Source of the DNA: RBG-16-66-20 sp040752005
GTDB taxonomy: Bacteria; Pseudomonadota; Gammaproteobacteria; Burkholderiales; SG8-39
Direction of reading: 5' to 3'
DNA: 64,000 nucleotides
Assembly: GCA_040752005.1 (NCBI GenBank)
Contig: JBFMFX010000015.1
Span: 1-64,000 of the forward strand
Made by a program: the position numbers and the translations under genes. A model generated the notes under the pieces. The model worked only from the letters and a program-made list of their open reading frames with translations, was not told the origin of the DNA and searched no databases. Every line of letters begins with the position of its first letter. Within the stretch, counting starts at the first letter, position 1. This document shows positions 19,918 through 28,783 of this stretch, piece after piece.

Positions 19918-21123
19918 ATGAGGATCAGCACGTCGCTTCTGTTCGAATCCGGCGCGCGCACGATTTCGCGCCAGCAGGCCGAGTGGGCGCGCACGCAGCA
20001 GCAGCTCGCGACCGGCCGGCGCCTGCTCGCCGCCTCGGACGATCCGCTCGCCGCGGCGCAGGCGCTGCGCACGGCCCAGGCTGCGGCGCGCGCCGATCAG
20101 TACGCGGCGACGCAGGCGGCGGCGCGCTCCAGCCTCGCGCTGGCCGAATCGGTGCTCGGGCGCGCGACCGAAGTGCTGCAGGGCGCGCGCGAGCTGCTGG
20201 TGCAGGCGAACGCGCCGACGCTGACCGACGCCGATCGTGCGAGCCTCGCGGTGGCGCTGCGCGCGCGCTACGACGAGTTGCTCGCGCTCGCCAACGCGCG
20301 CGATGCCGACGGGCAGTACCTGTTCTCCGGCTACCGCGGCGCGACGCAGCCGTTCGCCGAGACCGCGGCGGGCGTCACCTACGCGGGCGACGAAGGCGAG
20401 CGCGCGCTCGCGGTCGCCGAGGGACGGCTGCTGGCGGTGTCGGTGAACGGCGCCTGGCTATTCGACCGCGTGCCCGACGGCAACGGCCGGTTCAGCGTCA
20501 GCGCCGCGGCGACCAACACCGGTACCGCGGTGCACGACGGCGGCACGGTGACCGATCCGGCCGCGCTGACCGGCCACACGTACCGGATCCAGTTCGGCGC
20601 CGGCACGCCACCGGTGTACGACGTTGTGGACGTGACGACCGGAACGACGCTCGTCGCCGCGGCGACGTACACGAGCGGCCGGGCGATCGAGTTCGACGGG
20701 CTGCGCGTGGTGCTCAGCGGCGCCCCGGCTGCCGGCGACCGCTTCGACATCGCGCCGAGCGGGGCGGCGAGCGTCTTCGACACGCTGCGCGCGCTCGCCG
20801 ATCGCCTGGCGGCGCCGGCTGCCGGCCCGGCCGGCCGCGCGGCGATCGCCAATACGCTCGCCGGCGGCCTGCAGGCGCTCGATCGCGCGCTCGATCGCGT
20901 GCTCGAGGCGCGTGCGCGCGCCGGCGCGGGGCTCGCCGAGCTCGACGGGCTCGGAGATCTCGTCTCGGCCGAGAAGCTGCGCCATGAAGCCGACGGCGCG
21001 CGCCTCGCGAATCTGGACTACGCCGAGGCCGCGAGCCGCTTCGCCGCGCAACAGACCGCGCTCGAGGCGGCGCAGCGCTCCTACCTGCGCGTCACCTCGC
21101 TTTCGCTCTTCGACCTGCTGTAG
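19918..21123 (+). CDS. flgL: Hook-filament junction protein FlgL
   Basis: Second junction protein, 401 aa from ATG 19918 (MRISTSLLFESG). An earlier in-frame ATG at 19912 overlaps the flgK stop, but GGAGGG at 19904-19909 is better spaced for 19918, and FlgL proteins usually begin MRIST. N-terminal ARTQQQLATGRRLLAASDDP and AAARSSLALAESVLGRATEV match flagellin-like domain D0/D1; the C-terminus ends YLRVTSLSLFDLL. The central part contains a domain resembling that in FlgK (TYRIQFG, AAGDRFDI). Confidence 0.95.
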   Translation: MRISTSLLFESGARTISRQQAEWARTQQQLATGRRLLAASDDPLAAAQALRTAQAAARADQYAATQAAARSSLALAESVLGRATEVLQGARELLVQANAPTLTDADRASLAVALRARYDELLALANARDADGQYLFSGYRGATQPFAETAAGVTYAGDEGERALAVAEGRLLAVSVNGAWLFDRVPDGNGRFSVSAAATNTGTAVHDGGTVTDPAALTGHTYRIQFGAGTPPVYDVVDVTTGTTLVAAATYTSGRAIEFDGLRVVLSGAPAAGDRFDIAPSGAASVFDTLRALADRLAAPAAGPAGRAAIANTLAGGLQALDRALDRVLEARARAGAGLAELDGLGDLVSAEKLRHEADGARLANLDYAEAASRFAAQQTALEAAQRSYLRVTSLSLFDLL

Positions 21124-21137
21124 GAGAGGACCGGGCC

Positions 21138-22484
21138 GTGGCCGCGGGTGCGGGACCGACCGAGATCGCGCGCGAAACGATCCGCCAGCTCGCGCTGCGG
21201 CGTCTGGCGCCCACGCCCGAGCACTACGCGCGCGTGTACCGCGAGATCGGGGGGATGGAGGAGGAGCCCGACGGCGCGGCGGCACAGGCGCAGTTCCTGC
21301 GCGAGCAGATGGCGCGCCTGCTCACCGACGCGGTGGTGCCGCGCCTCGGATACCACGAGGAGCTCGCGACGGAGGCGCGGGCGATCGCCGAACGCATCCG
21401 CGCCGCGCGCGAAATGGCCGAGCTGCGCGCCGAGGCGCAGGCGCTGCGCCAGTTCTGGATCCACCTCGAGCTGCGCGGCCAGACGCAGGCCGACGTGCTC
21501 GCCGCTTCGCTCGCGCTGCTTCAGCTCACCGTGCGCAACCTCGGCGAGCTGGTCGCCGACGAGCGCTGGGTAAAGCCGCAGGTCGAGCGGCTGGAGAAGC
21601 TGCTCGCCGCGCCGCCCGACCTGGAGGCGATGCGCGAGGTCGAGCGCGGCCTGCGCGCGGTGATCGTGCGCCAGGGCGCCATGCGCCGCCAGCTGGAGGA
21701 GGCGCAGGCGGCGCTGCGCGAGATGGTGAGCGCGTTCATCGAGCGTATCGGCGCGATCAGCTCCTCGACCGGCGCCTACAGCGCGCGCGTGTCGGAATAC
21801 GCCCGCCGCATCCAGGAAGCGAAAGATCTCGCCGGCCTCGCCGGGCTGGTGAGCGAGCTGCTCGCCGACACGCGCGGCATGCAGACCGATCTGGTGCGCT
21901 CGCGCGAGGAGCTGGTCGAGGCGCGCCGGCGGGTGCAGGCGCAGCAGGCACGCATCGCCGAACTGGAAAAACAGCTCGAGACGGTCGCGAGCCTGGTGCG
22001 CGAGGACGCGCTCACCGGCGCGCTCAACCGCCGCGGGCTGGAGGAGGCGTTCAGTGCCGAATGCGCGCGCGCCGAGCGCCGCGGCGAGCCGCTTTCGCTG
22101 GCGGTGCTGGATCTGGACGATTTCAAGGCGCTCAACGACCGGCTCGGCCACCAGGCGGGCGATGCGGCGCTCGCACACCTGGCGCGCGTGGCACGCACGG
22201 CGCTACGACCTACCGACATCGTCACCCGCTACGGCGGCGAGGAGTTCGTCATCCTGCTGCCCGGCAGCGCGGGCGAGGAAGCCGCGCGCATCGTGATGCG
22301 GGTGCAGCATGCGCTCACGCGGCACTTGCTTCGGCACAACGAGGAAAAGGTGCTCATCACCTTCAGCGCCGGGGTGGCCGAGCGAAGGCCGGGAGAGACG
22401 CGCGAGGCGCTGATCGCGCGTGCCGACACCGCGATGTACGAGGCCAAGCGCGCCGGCAAAAACCGCGTCGTCGTGGCGCCTTGA
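21138..22484 (+). CDS. GGDEF diguanylate cyclase with helical N-terminus
   Basis: Likely active diguanylate cyclase, 448 aa, GTG start 14 bp after flgL. The first 290 residues are helical and charged with no membrane segment, beginning IARETIRQLALRRLAPTPEH, a type of N-terminus seen in betaproteobacterial GGDEF proteins. The GGDEF domain (about 295-448) has DALTGALNRRGLEEAF, LDLDDFKALND, the active-site motif YGGEEFVILLPG and the inhibitory I-site RPTD five residues upstream. This is the only apparently intact cyclase in the window and follows the flagellar operon directly, suggesting a motility role. Confidence 0.9.
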   Translation: MAAGAGPTEIARETIRQLALRRLAPTPEHYARVYREIGGMEEEPDGAAAQAQFLREQMARLLTDAVVPRLGYHEELATEARAIAERIRAAREMAELRAEAQALRQFWIHLELRGQTQADVLAASLALLQLTVRNLGELVADERWVKPQVERLEKLLAAPPDLEAMREVERGLRAVIVRQGAMRRQLEEAQAALREMVSAFIERIGAISSSTGAYSARVSEYARRIQEAKDLAGLAGLVSELLADTRGMQTDLVRSREELVEARRRVQAQQARIAELEKQLETVASLVREDALTGALNRRGLEEAFSAECARAERRGEPLSLAVLDLDDFKALNDRLGHQAGDAALAHLARVARTALRPTDIVTRYGGEEFVILLPGSAGEEAARIVMRVQHALTRHLLRHNEEKVLITFSAGVAERRPGETREALIARADTAMYEAKRAGKNRVVVAP

Positions 22485-22485
22485 C

Positions 22486-23118
22486 CTATTCGAGCAGGCC
22501 GTGCTCGACGGCGTAGCGCGCGAGCTCCGCGTTCGTGCGCACGCGGAGCTTTTCCAGCACGCGCGCGCGGTACACGCTGACCGTCTTGGGCGAGAGCGCA
22601 AGCTCTGCCGCGACCTCCGAGAGCCGGCGGCCGGCGGCGAGCAGCCGCAGCACCTGGAATTCCCGGTCGGTGAGCGCCTCGTGCAGCGGCCGCTCGGCGG
22701 GCTCGGCGATGCGCTCGGCGAGGGCCTCGGCGAGCTGCGGCGTGATGTAGCGGCGCCCGGCGGCGACCTGCCGGATCGCCTCCAGCAGCTTCTCCGGCGC
22801 GCTCGACTTGGTGAGATAGCCCGCGGCGCCTGCGCGCAGCGCGCGCAGCGCGTACAGCTCCTCCGGGTACATGCTGAGCACCAGCACCCGCAGCCGCGGA
22901 TACTGCGCGCGCACCGACTTGAGGATCTCGATGCCGTTCTTGCCGGGCATCGCGATGTCGAGCAGGAGCACGTCGCACGCGTGCCGCCGCAGCAGCGCCG
23001 ACAGCTCGCCGTAGTCGGCGGCCTCGCCCACGATCTCGATGTCGCCGCCCTCGGCGACGATCTGGCGCATGCCGCGGCGCACGATCGCGTGATCGTCGGC
23101 GATCGCGAGACGAATCAT
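22486..23118 (-). CDS. NarL/UvrY-type LuxR-family response regulator
   Basis: DNA-binding response regulator, 210 aa. REC domain (about 1-120) with DD at residues 8-9, phospho-Asp in VLLLDIAMPGKNGIEIL and Lys in GYLTKSSAPEKLLEAI. C-terminal LuxR helix-turn-helix (about 145-205): LTDREFQVLRLLAAGRRLSE and ALSPKTVSVYRARVLEKLRV. Its ATG overlaps the stop of the upstream kinase by 4 bp, so the two form a cognate pair. It is convergent with the diguanylate cyclase, 1 bp apart. Confidence 0.92.
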   Translation of the reverse strand: MIRLAIADDHAIVRRGMRQIVAEGGDIEIVGEAADYGELSALLRRHACDVLLLDIAMPGKNGIEILKSVRAQYPRLRVLVLSMYPEELYALRALRAGAAGYLTKSSAPEKLLEAIRQVAAGRRYITPQLAEALAERIAEPAERPLHEALTDREFQVLRLLAAGRRLSEVAAELALSPKTVSVYRARVLEKLRVRTNAELARYAVEHGLLE

Positions 23119-24611
23119 GACCGCGCTCCGTGCCGCGTGCGCGGAATGCCGGCCATCACCGTCGTGCCGCGGCCCGGCTCGCCGCTCACCTCGATCCAGC
23201 CGCCGAGACGGGCGATGCGCTCGTGCATGCCGCGCACGCCGAAGCGTCCCGGCTTTGCCAGATCCTCCGGCGTCGCGCCGCGGCCGTTGTCACGCACCTC
23301 CAGCGTCACCTCCTGCGCAGTTGCGAAAAGCTCGACCTCGATGCGCGTCGCCGCGGCGTGCTTGGTGATGTTGGTGAGCGCTTCCTGGAAGACGCGAAAG
23401 AGCGCCATCGCCGCCTCGCCCGGAAGCGCCAGCTCCTCGTCGTTGCTGGCGAAATGGTATTCGATGCCCAGTCGCCGCGCGACCTCGGCGGTGCGCGCCT
23501 CCAGCGCCGCCGACAGGCCGAGGTCGAGCGCGCCCGGCCGCAGCGCCTGCGCAAGGCGCTGGATCGAGCCGATCAGCGAATCGAGCAGCCGCTCGATGTC
23601 CTCGATGCGCTCCTGCACCGCCGGATCGGCGTCCACGCGCCGGCGCAGCCACGTGGCATCGGCCTTGAGGGCGGCGAGCGCGCCGCCCACCTCATCGTGC
23701 AGCTCGCGGGCGATCGCGGCGCGCTCCTCCTCCATGCGCCGCTCCCAGTCGGCGGTGAGATCGCGAAGCTTCGCCTCGGCGTTCTTGACCGAGGTGACGT
23801 CCACCATGATGCCGTCCCACAGCCGCACGCCGGCGCCCACCGTGCGCGGCGAGGCCGAGACCGACACCCAGCGCGCCTGCGGCCCGCTGCCAATGCACCC
23901 TTCCCAGGCGAGCGCGGCGCCGCTTGCGGCGCACTCGCGCAGCCGCGCGGCGAGCGGCTCGCCCGGCCCGCCGGAGGTGAGGGCGAGGATCTCGCGCGGG
24001 TTGGCGAGCAGCTGCGCGGGCGGGCGCCCGAGCAGCTGCTCGGCGCCGTCGGAGAGGTAGACGAACTCGGCCGGCGCGCCCTCGGCCGGCTGGCGAAGCT
24101 GGAACACGACTCCCGGCAGGTGCGCCGCGATGGCCGCCAGCCGCGATTCGGACTCGCGCTCGCGCGCTTCGGCGGCGCGCATCTGGCGCTTGAGCGTGCG
24201 CGCTTCCAGGCAGCGCGCGACCGCCGGGCGCAGCCGCGCGAGATTGTGCTTCATCACGTAGTCGTCGGCGCCGGCGAGCATCGCGTCCACCGCGACGTCC
24301 TCGCCGATGCGCCCGGAAACGATGATGAACGCAATCTCGGGGTCGGCGGCGCGCGCGAGCGCCAGCGCCGCGAGCGAGTCGAACTGCGGCAGGTTGTGGT
24401 CGGAGATGACCACGTCCCAGTCGGCGGCGGCGAGCGCCGCGCGCAGGCCATCGGCGTTCTCGACGCGCTCGGCGGAGACGCGCCACGGCCCGCCCGCGAG
24501 CGCGCGCAGAAGCAGTTCGTAGTCGTCCGGGGAATCCTCGACCACGAGGGCGCGCAACCGGGCGGCGGCCCGCCCGCGGGGGCTCACGTCTTGGCTCATG
24601 GCAGGGCTCAT
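23115..24611 (-). CDS. REC-PAS-HisKA_3 hybrid sensor kinase (NarX/DegS type)
   Basis: Soluble kinase of about 498 aa. Order: receiver domain (LRALVVEDSPDDYELLLRAL, Asp in WDVVISDHNLPQFDSL, YVMKHNLARL), PAS domain, then HisKA_3 with the phospho-His in EERAAIARELHDEVGGALAA and an HATPase_c domain (RVFQEALTNITKHAAATRI, VRDNGRGATPEDL, GRFGVRGMHERIARLGG). Partner of the regulator at 22486-23118. Starts at 24611 or 24599 are both possible; neither has a strong ribosome site. An N-terminal receiver on a NarX-like kinase suggests input from another phosphorelay. Confidence 0.9.
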   Translation of the reverse strand: MSPAMSQDVSPRGRAAARLRALVVEDSPDDYELLLRALAGGPWRVSAERVENADGLRAALAAADWDVVISDHNLPQFDSLAALALARAADPEIAFIIVSGRIGEDVAVDAMLAGADDYVMKHNLARLRPAVARCLEARTLKRQMRAAEARERESESRLAAIAAHLPGVVFQLRQPAEGAPAEFVYLSDGAEQLLGRPPAQLLANPREILALTSGGPGEPLAARLRECAASGAALAWEGCIGSGPQARWVSVSASPRTVGAGVRLWDGIMVDVTSVKNAEAKLRDLTADWERRMEEERAAIARELHDEVGGALAALKADATWLRRRVDADPAVQERIEDIERLLDSLIGSIQRLAQALRPGALDLGLSAALEARTAEVARRLGIEYHFASNDEELALPGEAAMALFRVFQEALTNITKHAAATRIEVELFATAQEVTLEVRDNGRGATPEDLAKPGRFGVRGMHERIARLGGWIEVSGEPGRGTTVMAGIPRTRHGARS

Positions 24612-24836
24612 CGGCGCAACCGTACGCGGGGCGTCCGGAGCGCGGCTTCGGAACTCACCGTCAATTCGCCCTCTATTCCGGCGTGCAACGGCCGATAAGG
24701 GTTCCAGAATCGGCCACAGCCGGCTTGGTGGCGGCGATTCTATCAAGGTGGCGCAATGGGCGAACGGCACGGCAGGCGCGAACGGCGAACCGCGGCGGAC
24801 GGCGTGCGCCCGTCTGCCCTGGCGATCTGAAGCCGC
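24612..24836. other. Divergent intergenic region
   Basis: The 225-bp space between the leftward sensor kinase and the rightward EAL-HDOD gene must hold both promoters. It is somewhat less GC-rich than its flanks. A GCCGATAA octamer at 24691-24698 equals the sigma-28 -10 consensus, but no -35 lies at the right distance. No gene or RNA is recognised. Confidence 0.4.
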
Positions 24837-26051
24837 GTGTACGTCGCGCGCCAGCCCATTCTCGATCGCGGCCACCGCATCGCCGGCTACGAGCTGCTGT
24901 TTCGCCCGGCAAGCGGCGGTGTGATCGGCGATCCGATGCGGGCGAGCGCCTTCGTTGCGGCGAAGGCGTTCGCCGATCCTGCCTTCGCCGACCTGCTCGG
25001 AGCGCACCCCGCTTTCATCAACGTGGACGCGGCGTTTCTCGCGAGCGACCTGGTCGAGCTGCTGCCGGTCCGGCGCACCGTGCTCGAACTGCTGGAGACA
25101 ATCGAATTCACACCTGCGCTGGTCGAGCGTTGCCGCGAGCTGAAGGCGCGCGGGTTTCGCCTCGCGGCCGACGACTACGCGGGCGATCGCGCGGCGATCG
25201 CGCCGGTGCTCGAGCTGCTCGACGTCATCAAGGTGGACGTGCCGGGCATCGGCGGGCGCGATCCGCGCGCGCTGGCGCGCGAGCTCGGTCCGGTGACGCT
25301 GCTCGCCGAGAAGGTCGAGACGGCGGCCGACCACGAGCGCTTTGCCGCCGCCGGTTTCGGGCTGTTCCAGGGATACTACTATGCCCGTCCCGAAACGTTC
25401 GCCCGGCGAGGCCGCGATCCGGCGCGCGAAGCGGCGCTGGAGGTGCTCGCGCTGGTGCTCGGTGATGCCCCCGAGCGCGACATCGAACGCGCGCTCAAGC
25501 GCCATCCGAACCTCGTCGTTGGGTTGCTGCGCCTGGTGAACAGCGCCGCCGCGGGGCTGGCGCGTCCGATCGGGTCGCTGCGCCAGGCGCTGCTGCACCT
25601 GGGCAGCGGTCCGCTGCGCCTCTGGTTGCAGCTGCTCGTGTACCTCGGCGGCGACGCGCAGGATCCCGGCAGCGATCCGTTGCTGCAGACCGCGGCGGCA
25701 CGCGCCAGGACGATGGAGATTCTGGCGCAGCGCCTCGGCCGCGCCGGCGAGCGCGCGTTTCTCCTCGGCCTGGTGTCGCTGCTCGATGCGGCCACCGGCC
25801 TGCCGCGCACCGAGCTGGTGTGCAGGCTGGCGCTCGACGAGGAGATCCGCGCAGCGCTCGAGCAGGGCGCCGGCGTGCTCGGCGCGCTGCTCGAGCTCGC
25901 CCAGGCGCTGGAACGCGACGACGCGCCGGCGCTCGAGCGGCTGCGCGCGCGGCTGCCGGCGCTCGGCGAAGCCGATCTGGAAGCGGCCACGCGTGCCGGG
26001 CTCGCCTGGGCAGCCGCGCTCGGACGCCGGCCGCTGGAGTCGGCGGCATGA
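24837..26051 (+). CDS. EAL-HDOD signalling protein (YuxH type), EAL inactive
   Basis: 404 aa from GTG 24837. N-terminal degenerate EAL domain (about 1-200): the signature reads YELLFRP instead of EAL, and LAADDYAGD replaces the DDFG metal loop, so it should bind rather than cleave cyclic-di-GMP, if it binds at all. C-terminal HDOD domain (about 200-390; NLVVGLLRLVNSAAAGLARP, SLRQALLHLG). MYVARQPILDRGHRIAGYEL is the typical YuxH-family start. Followed by a second HDOD gene overlapping by 4 bp (ATGA). Confidence 0.88.
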   Translation: MYVARQPILDRGHRIAGYELLFRPASGGVIGDPMRASAFVAAKAFADPAFADLLGAHPAFINVDAAFLASDLVELLPVRRTVLELLETIEFTPALVERCRELKARGFRLAADDYAGDRAAIAPVLELLDVIKVDVPGIGGRDPRALARELGPVTLLAEKVETAADHERFAAAGFGLFQGYYYARPETFARRGRDPAREAALEVLALVLGDAPERDIERALKRHPNLVVGLLRLVNSAAAGLARPIGSLRQALLHLGSGPLRLWLQLLVYLGGDAQDPGSDPLLQTAAARARTMEILAQRLGRAGERAFLLGLVSLLDAATGLPRTELVCRLALDEEIRAALEQGAGVLGALLELAQALERDDAPALERLRARLPALGEADLEAATRAGLAWAAALGRRPLESAA

Positions 26052-26775
26052 GCGTGTGCGACGCCCTGCCGCTCGCTGCCGGCCGCGGCGAGGACATCGC
26101 CCGGCTGCACGCACTGACCTCGCCGCACGGCGTCGCGCTGGAGATGATGCGGCTCTCGCTCCAGGACGACGTGTCGATCGCCCGGTTCGCCCGCCTTGCG
26201 CAGGCCGACCCGGCACTTACCAGCCGCCTCATCAAGGCCGCGAATGCGCTGGCGCTCGGGGCACGCCGGCCCACCGCCTCGCTGCAGGGGGCGATGCTGC
26301 GGCTCGGAGTGCCGACGGTAAGGCAGCTCGCGGCGGCGTTCTCGCTGATCGAGCGCTACGCCCACGGTCCGTGCGAGGCGTTCGACTACACGCGCTTCTG
26401 GACCGAATCGCTCCTTCGCGGCCTGGCCGGCCGATGCTCGCGGCGCGCCTGCGGCTGGCGGCGCCCGAGGAGGCGTTCACCTGCGGGCTGCTCGCGCACG
26501 TCGGCCGCCTCGGGGGCGAGGAGTTCCTGGTCATCCTGCCCGACAGCGGACCGCGCGAGGCGCGCGTGCTCGCCGAGCGGCTGCGCGCGGCCGTGGCAGG
26601 TCCTGAACATCGCACCGGCGACGGCGCTGCACCGCCCCTGAGCGTGAGCATCGGCGTCGCCGCCGAGGAGTGCTGCCGCGCCGCCCCGCTGGAGCTGCTG
26701 CGCCGCGCCGACCAGGCGCTGCTCGCCGCCGAACGCGCCGGACGCAACCGGATCTGCGAAGACCGCAGCGGCTAG
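26048..26775 (+). pseudogene. Frameshifted HDOD gene fused to a GGDEF tail
   Basis: Starts as an HDOD protein (LHALTSPHGVALEMMRLSLQ, ADPALTSRLIKAANALALGA, FDYTRFWTESLLRGLAGR). At about 26430 one base is missing, moving the reading to the next frame (MLAARLRLAAPEEAFTCGLL). There HDOD text LLAHVGRL passes directly into the second half of a GGDEF domain (GGEEFLVILPDSGPREARVL, LSVSIGVAAEE, ADQALLAAERAGRNRI). The junction GGCCGCCTCGGGGGCGAGGAG fits both parents, so an internal deletion probably arose by short homology between HDOD and GGDEF coding text. The product would be non-functional. Confidence 0.85.
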
Positions 26776-28529
26776 CCGCCCGCACCGCCGGCGAGGGCGA
26801 GCGAAGGACCGAACTCGGCGGCGCCGTCCGCGGCCAGGCGCTCGGCGAACGCCGGCGCCTCCAGCGGCCTGCCGAGCAGATAGCCCTGCGCGCGGGCGCA
26901 GCGCTCCTCGCGCAGCAGCGCGAGCTGCGCCGGGGTCTCCACGCCCTCGGCGTGGCATTCGAGCCTCATCGCGTGGCCGAGGGCGAGGATGGTGCGCACG
27001 ATCGCGATGTTCTCGGCGTCGTGCGGGATCTCGCGCATGAAGGACTTGTCTATTTTGAGGATGTCGATCGGCAGGCGCCGCAGGTACGAGAGCGAGGAAT
27101 AGCCGGTGCCGAAATCGTCGATCGCGATGCGCGCGCCGGCGCGCTTGAGCGCGCCGAGCACCTCGGCGGCAGCCTCGGCATCGTGCATCGCGGTGCCCTC
27201 GGTGATTTCCATCTCGAGCAGGTGCGGCGCGAGGCCGCTCGCGCGCAGGATGCCGAGCACCCGCGCCAGGAACTGCTTGTGGCGGAACTGTGTCGCGGAA
27301 AAGTTCACCGCTACCGCAATGCCGCGTCCGAAGCGCTGCTCCCAGGCGCACGCGTCCTCGCAGGCGCGTTCGAGCACCCAGGCGCCGATGGCGTGGATCT
27401 GGCCGGTGTCGTCGGCCACCGGGATGAAGCGATCCGGCGGCACAAGCCCCATCTCCGGGTGCCGCCAGCGCAACAGCGCCTCGGCGGCGACGACCCGGTG
27501 TGTCGCGATGTCGTAGATCGGCTGATAGACGACGTGCAGCTGGCGCCGCTCGATGGCGTGGCGCAGCTCGTTCTCCAGGCGCAGGTTTTCGCAGGTGGCC
27601 GCCTGAAGCTCCGCCTGGTAGATCCGGTGGCCGTTGCCGCCCAGGCGCTTGACGAAATGCATGGCGCTCTCGGCGCTCTTGAGCAGCGTCTCGCAATCGC
27701 GCCCGTGCGCGGGGTAAAGGCTGACGCCGACCGACAGCGTGACGTAGAACTCCTGGCCGCTGACGACGATCGGTTCGGCGAAGCGCCGCGCCAGCCGCTC
27801 GGCGAGGCGGCGCGGTTCGCGCGCGCCGCCCGCCACCGCGACGAGGATCGCGAATTCGTCCTGCCCGAGCCGCGCGACCAGGCTGCCGGCGGGCACCTCG
27901 GCCCGCAGGCGGACGGCGATCTGCCGTATGACGGCGTCGCCGGCCGCGTAGCCGAGCGTCTCGTTGATGCGCATGAACCGGTCCAGGTCCACGTACAGCA
28001 GCGCCGCGGCGCCGTCCTCGGCACCGATCGCATCGAGGCGCAGCCCCGCCTGCTCGCAAAAGAGCGAGCGGTTCGGCAGCCGCGTGAGCGTGTCGTAGCT
28101 CGCGAGCTCCGCCGCCGCGCGCTCGGCGCGCTCCTTGTCCCGTCGCAGTCGCACATTGCGCAGCTCGCGCTCGATCACCGGCACGATGCGCGCCGGATCG
28201 TGCTTGGCGATCCAGTCGCTCGCGCCGACGCGCATCGCCAGCGCGCCGCGACCCTCATCCAGGCAGCCCGAGTACAGAATGAACGGTGCGTCGCTGCCGG
28301 ATTCGCGCAGCAGCGCCAGCGCGGCATCGGAATCGAATCCGGGCATGACGTGGTCGGAGATCACCACGTCCCAGGGGCCCTCGGCGAGCGCCGCGCGCAT
28401 GCTCCGGGCGCTGTCCACGCGGCGCAGCGCGGCCACCGGCAGCGCCGCGCGCAGCCTGCGCTCCAGGAGCAGCGCGTCGTCCTCGGAATCCTCTACGAGC
28501 AGGACGCGGATCGCTTCTGCTTCGCGCAT
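26772..28529 (-). CDS. REC-GGDEF-EAL protein, probable cyclic-di-GMP phosphodiesterase
   Basis: 585 aa. REC domain (about 1-125; LLVEDSEDDALLLERRL, WDVVISDHVMPGFDSD), GGDEF domain (about 145-300) and EAL domain (about 315-565). The cyclase signature reads ARLGQDEFAIL rather than GGDEF, so synthesis is unlikely and the domain may only sense GTP. The EAL motif is intact (AAEALLRWRHP), as are NFSATQF, EITEGTAM and DDFGTGYSSLSYLRRLPIDI with catalytic Lys in LKIDKSFM. Convergent with and touching the HDOD/GGDEF pseudogene. Confidence 0.92.
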   Translation of the reverse strand: MREAEAIRVLLVEDSEDDALLLERRLRAALPVAALRRVDSARSMRAALAEGPWDVVISDHVMPGFDSDAALALLRESGSDAPFILYSGCLDEGRGALAMRVGASDWIAKHDPARIVPVIERELRNVRLRRDKERAERAAAELASYDTLTRLPNRSLFCEQAGLRLDAIGAEDGAAALLYVDLDRFMRINETLGYAAGDAVIRQIAVRLRAEVPAGSLVARLGQDEFAILVAVAGGAREPRRLAERLARRFAEPIVVSGQEFYVTLSVGVSLYPAHGRDCETLLKSAESAMHFVKRLGGNGHRIYQAELQAATCENLRLENELRHAIERRQLHVVYQPIYDIATHRVVAAEALLRWRHPEMGLVPPDRFIPVADDTGQIHAIGAWVLERACEDACAWEQRFGRGIAVAVNFSATQFRHKQFLARVLGILRASGLAPHLLEMEITEGTAMHDAEAAAEVLGALKRAGARIAIDDFGTGYSSLSYLRRLPIDILKIDKSFMREIPHDAENIAIVRTILALGHAMRLECHAEGVETPAQLALLREERCARAQGYLLGRPLEAPAFAERLAADGAAEFGPSLALAGGAGG

Positions 28530-28664
28530 CGGTCGGTGGCGGCGGTCGGCGGGCGCACGTTGGGCCTTCGTTCGCCCATTTACGGCCGCCGCGACGCGGA
28601 CTTTAGGGTATCTTCGAACCGATGCGGGAACTGCGGCCCGGAGGAAAGTCGTCGGACCTCAGAG

Positions 28665-28751
28665 TGGTGCCGAGGAAGGGACTCGAACCCCCACAGTGTT
28701 GCCACCGCCAGGACCTGAACCTGGTGCGTCTACCAATTCCGCCACCTCGGC
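28665..28751 (-). tRNA. tRNA-Leu (anticodon CAG)
   Basis: On the minus strand an 87-nt cloverleaf with a 7-bp acceptor stem GCCGAGG/CCTCGGC, D-loop GGAATTGGTAGACGC, anticodon stem CCAGG/CCTGG around loop TTCAGGT (anticodon CAG), a long class-II variable arm, TTCGAGTCC T-loop and an encoded 3' CCA. It reads CUG, the dominant leucine codon of this GC-rich genome. It lies between the REC-GGDEF-EAL gene and rnr. Confidence 0.97.
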
Positions 28752-28783
28752 CGGGGTGCGGATTGTAGGAGCCGACCTTGAGC

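Noticed and set aside
24691..24698. Perfect GCCGATAA, a possible sigma-28 -10 box before the EAL-HDOD gene
   Set aside because: No TAAA-like -35 sits 11 bp upstream (TCTATTCC instead), so one octamer is not enough.
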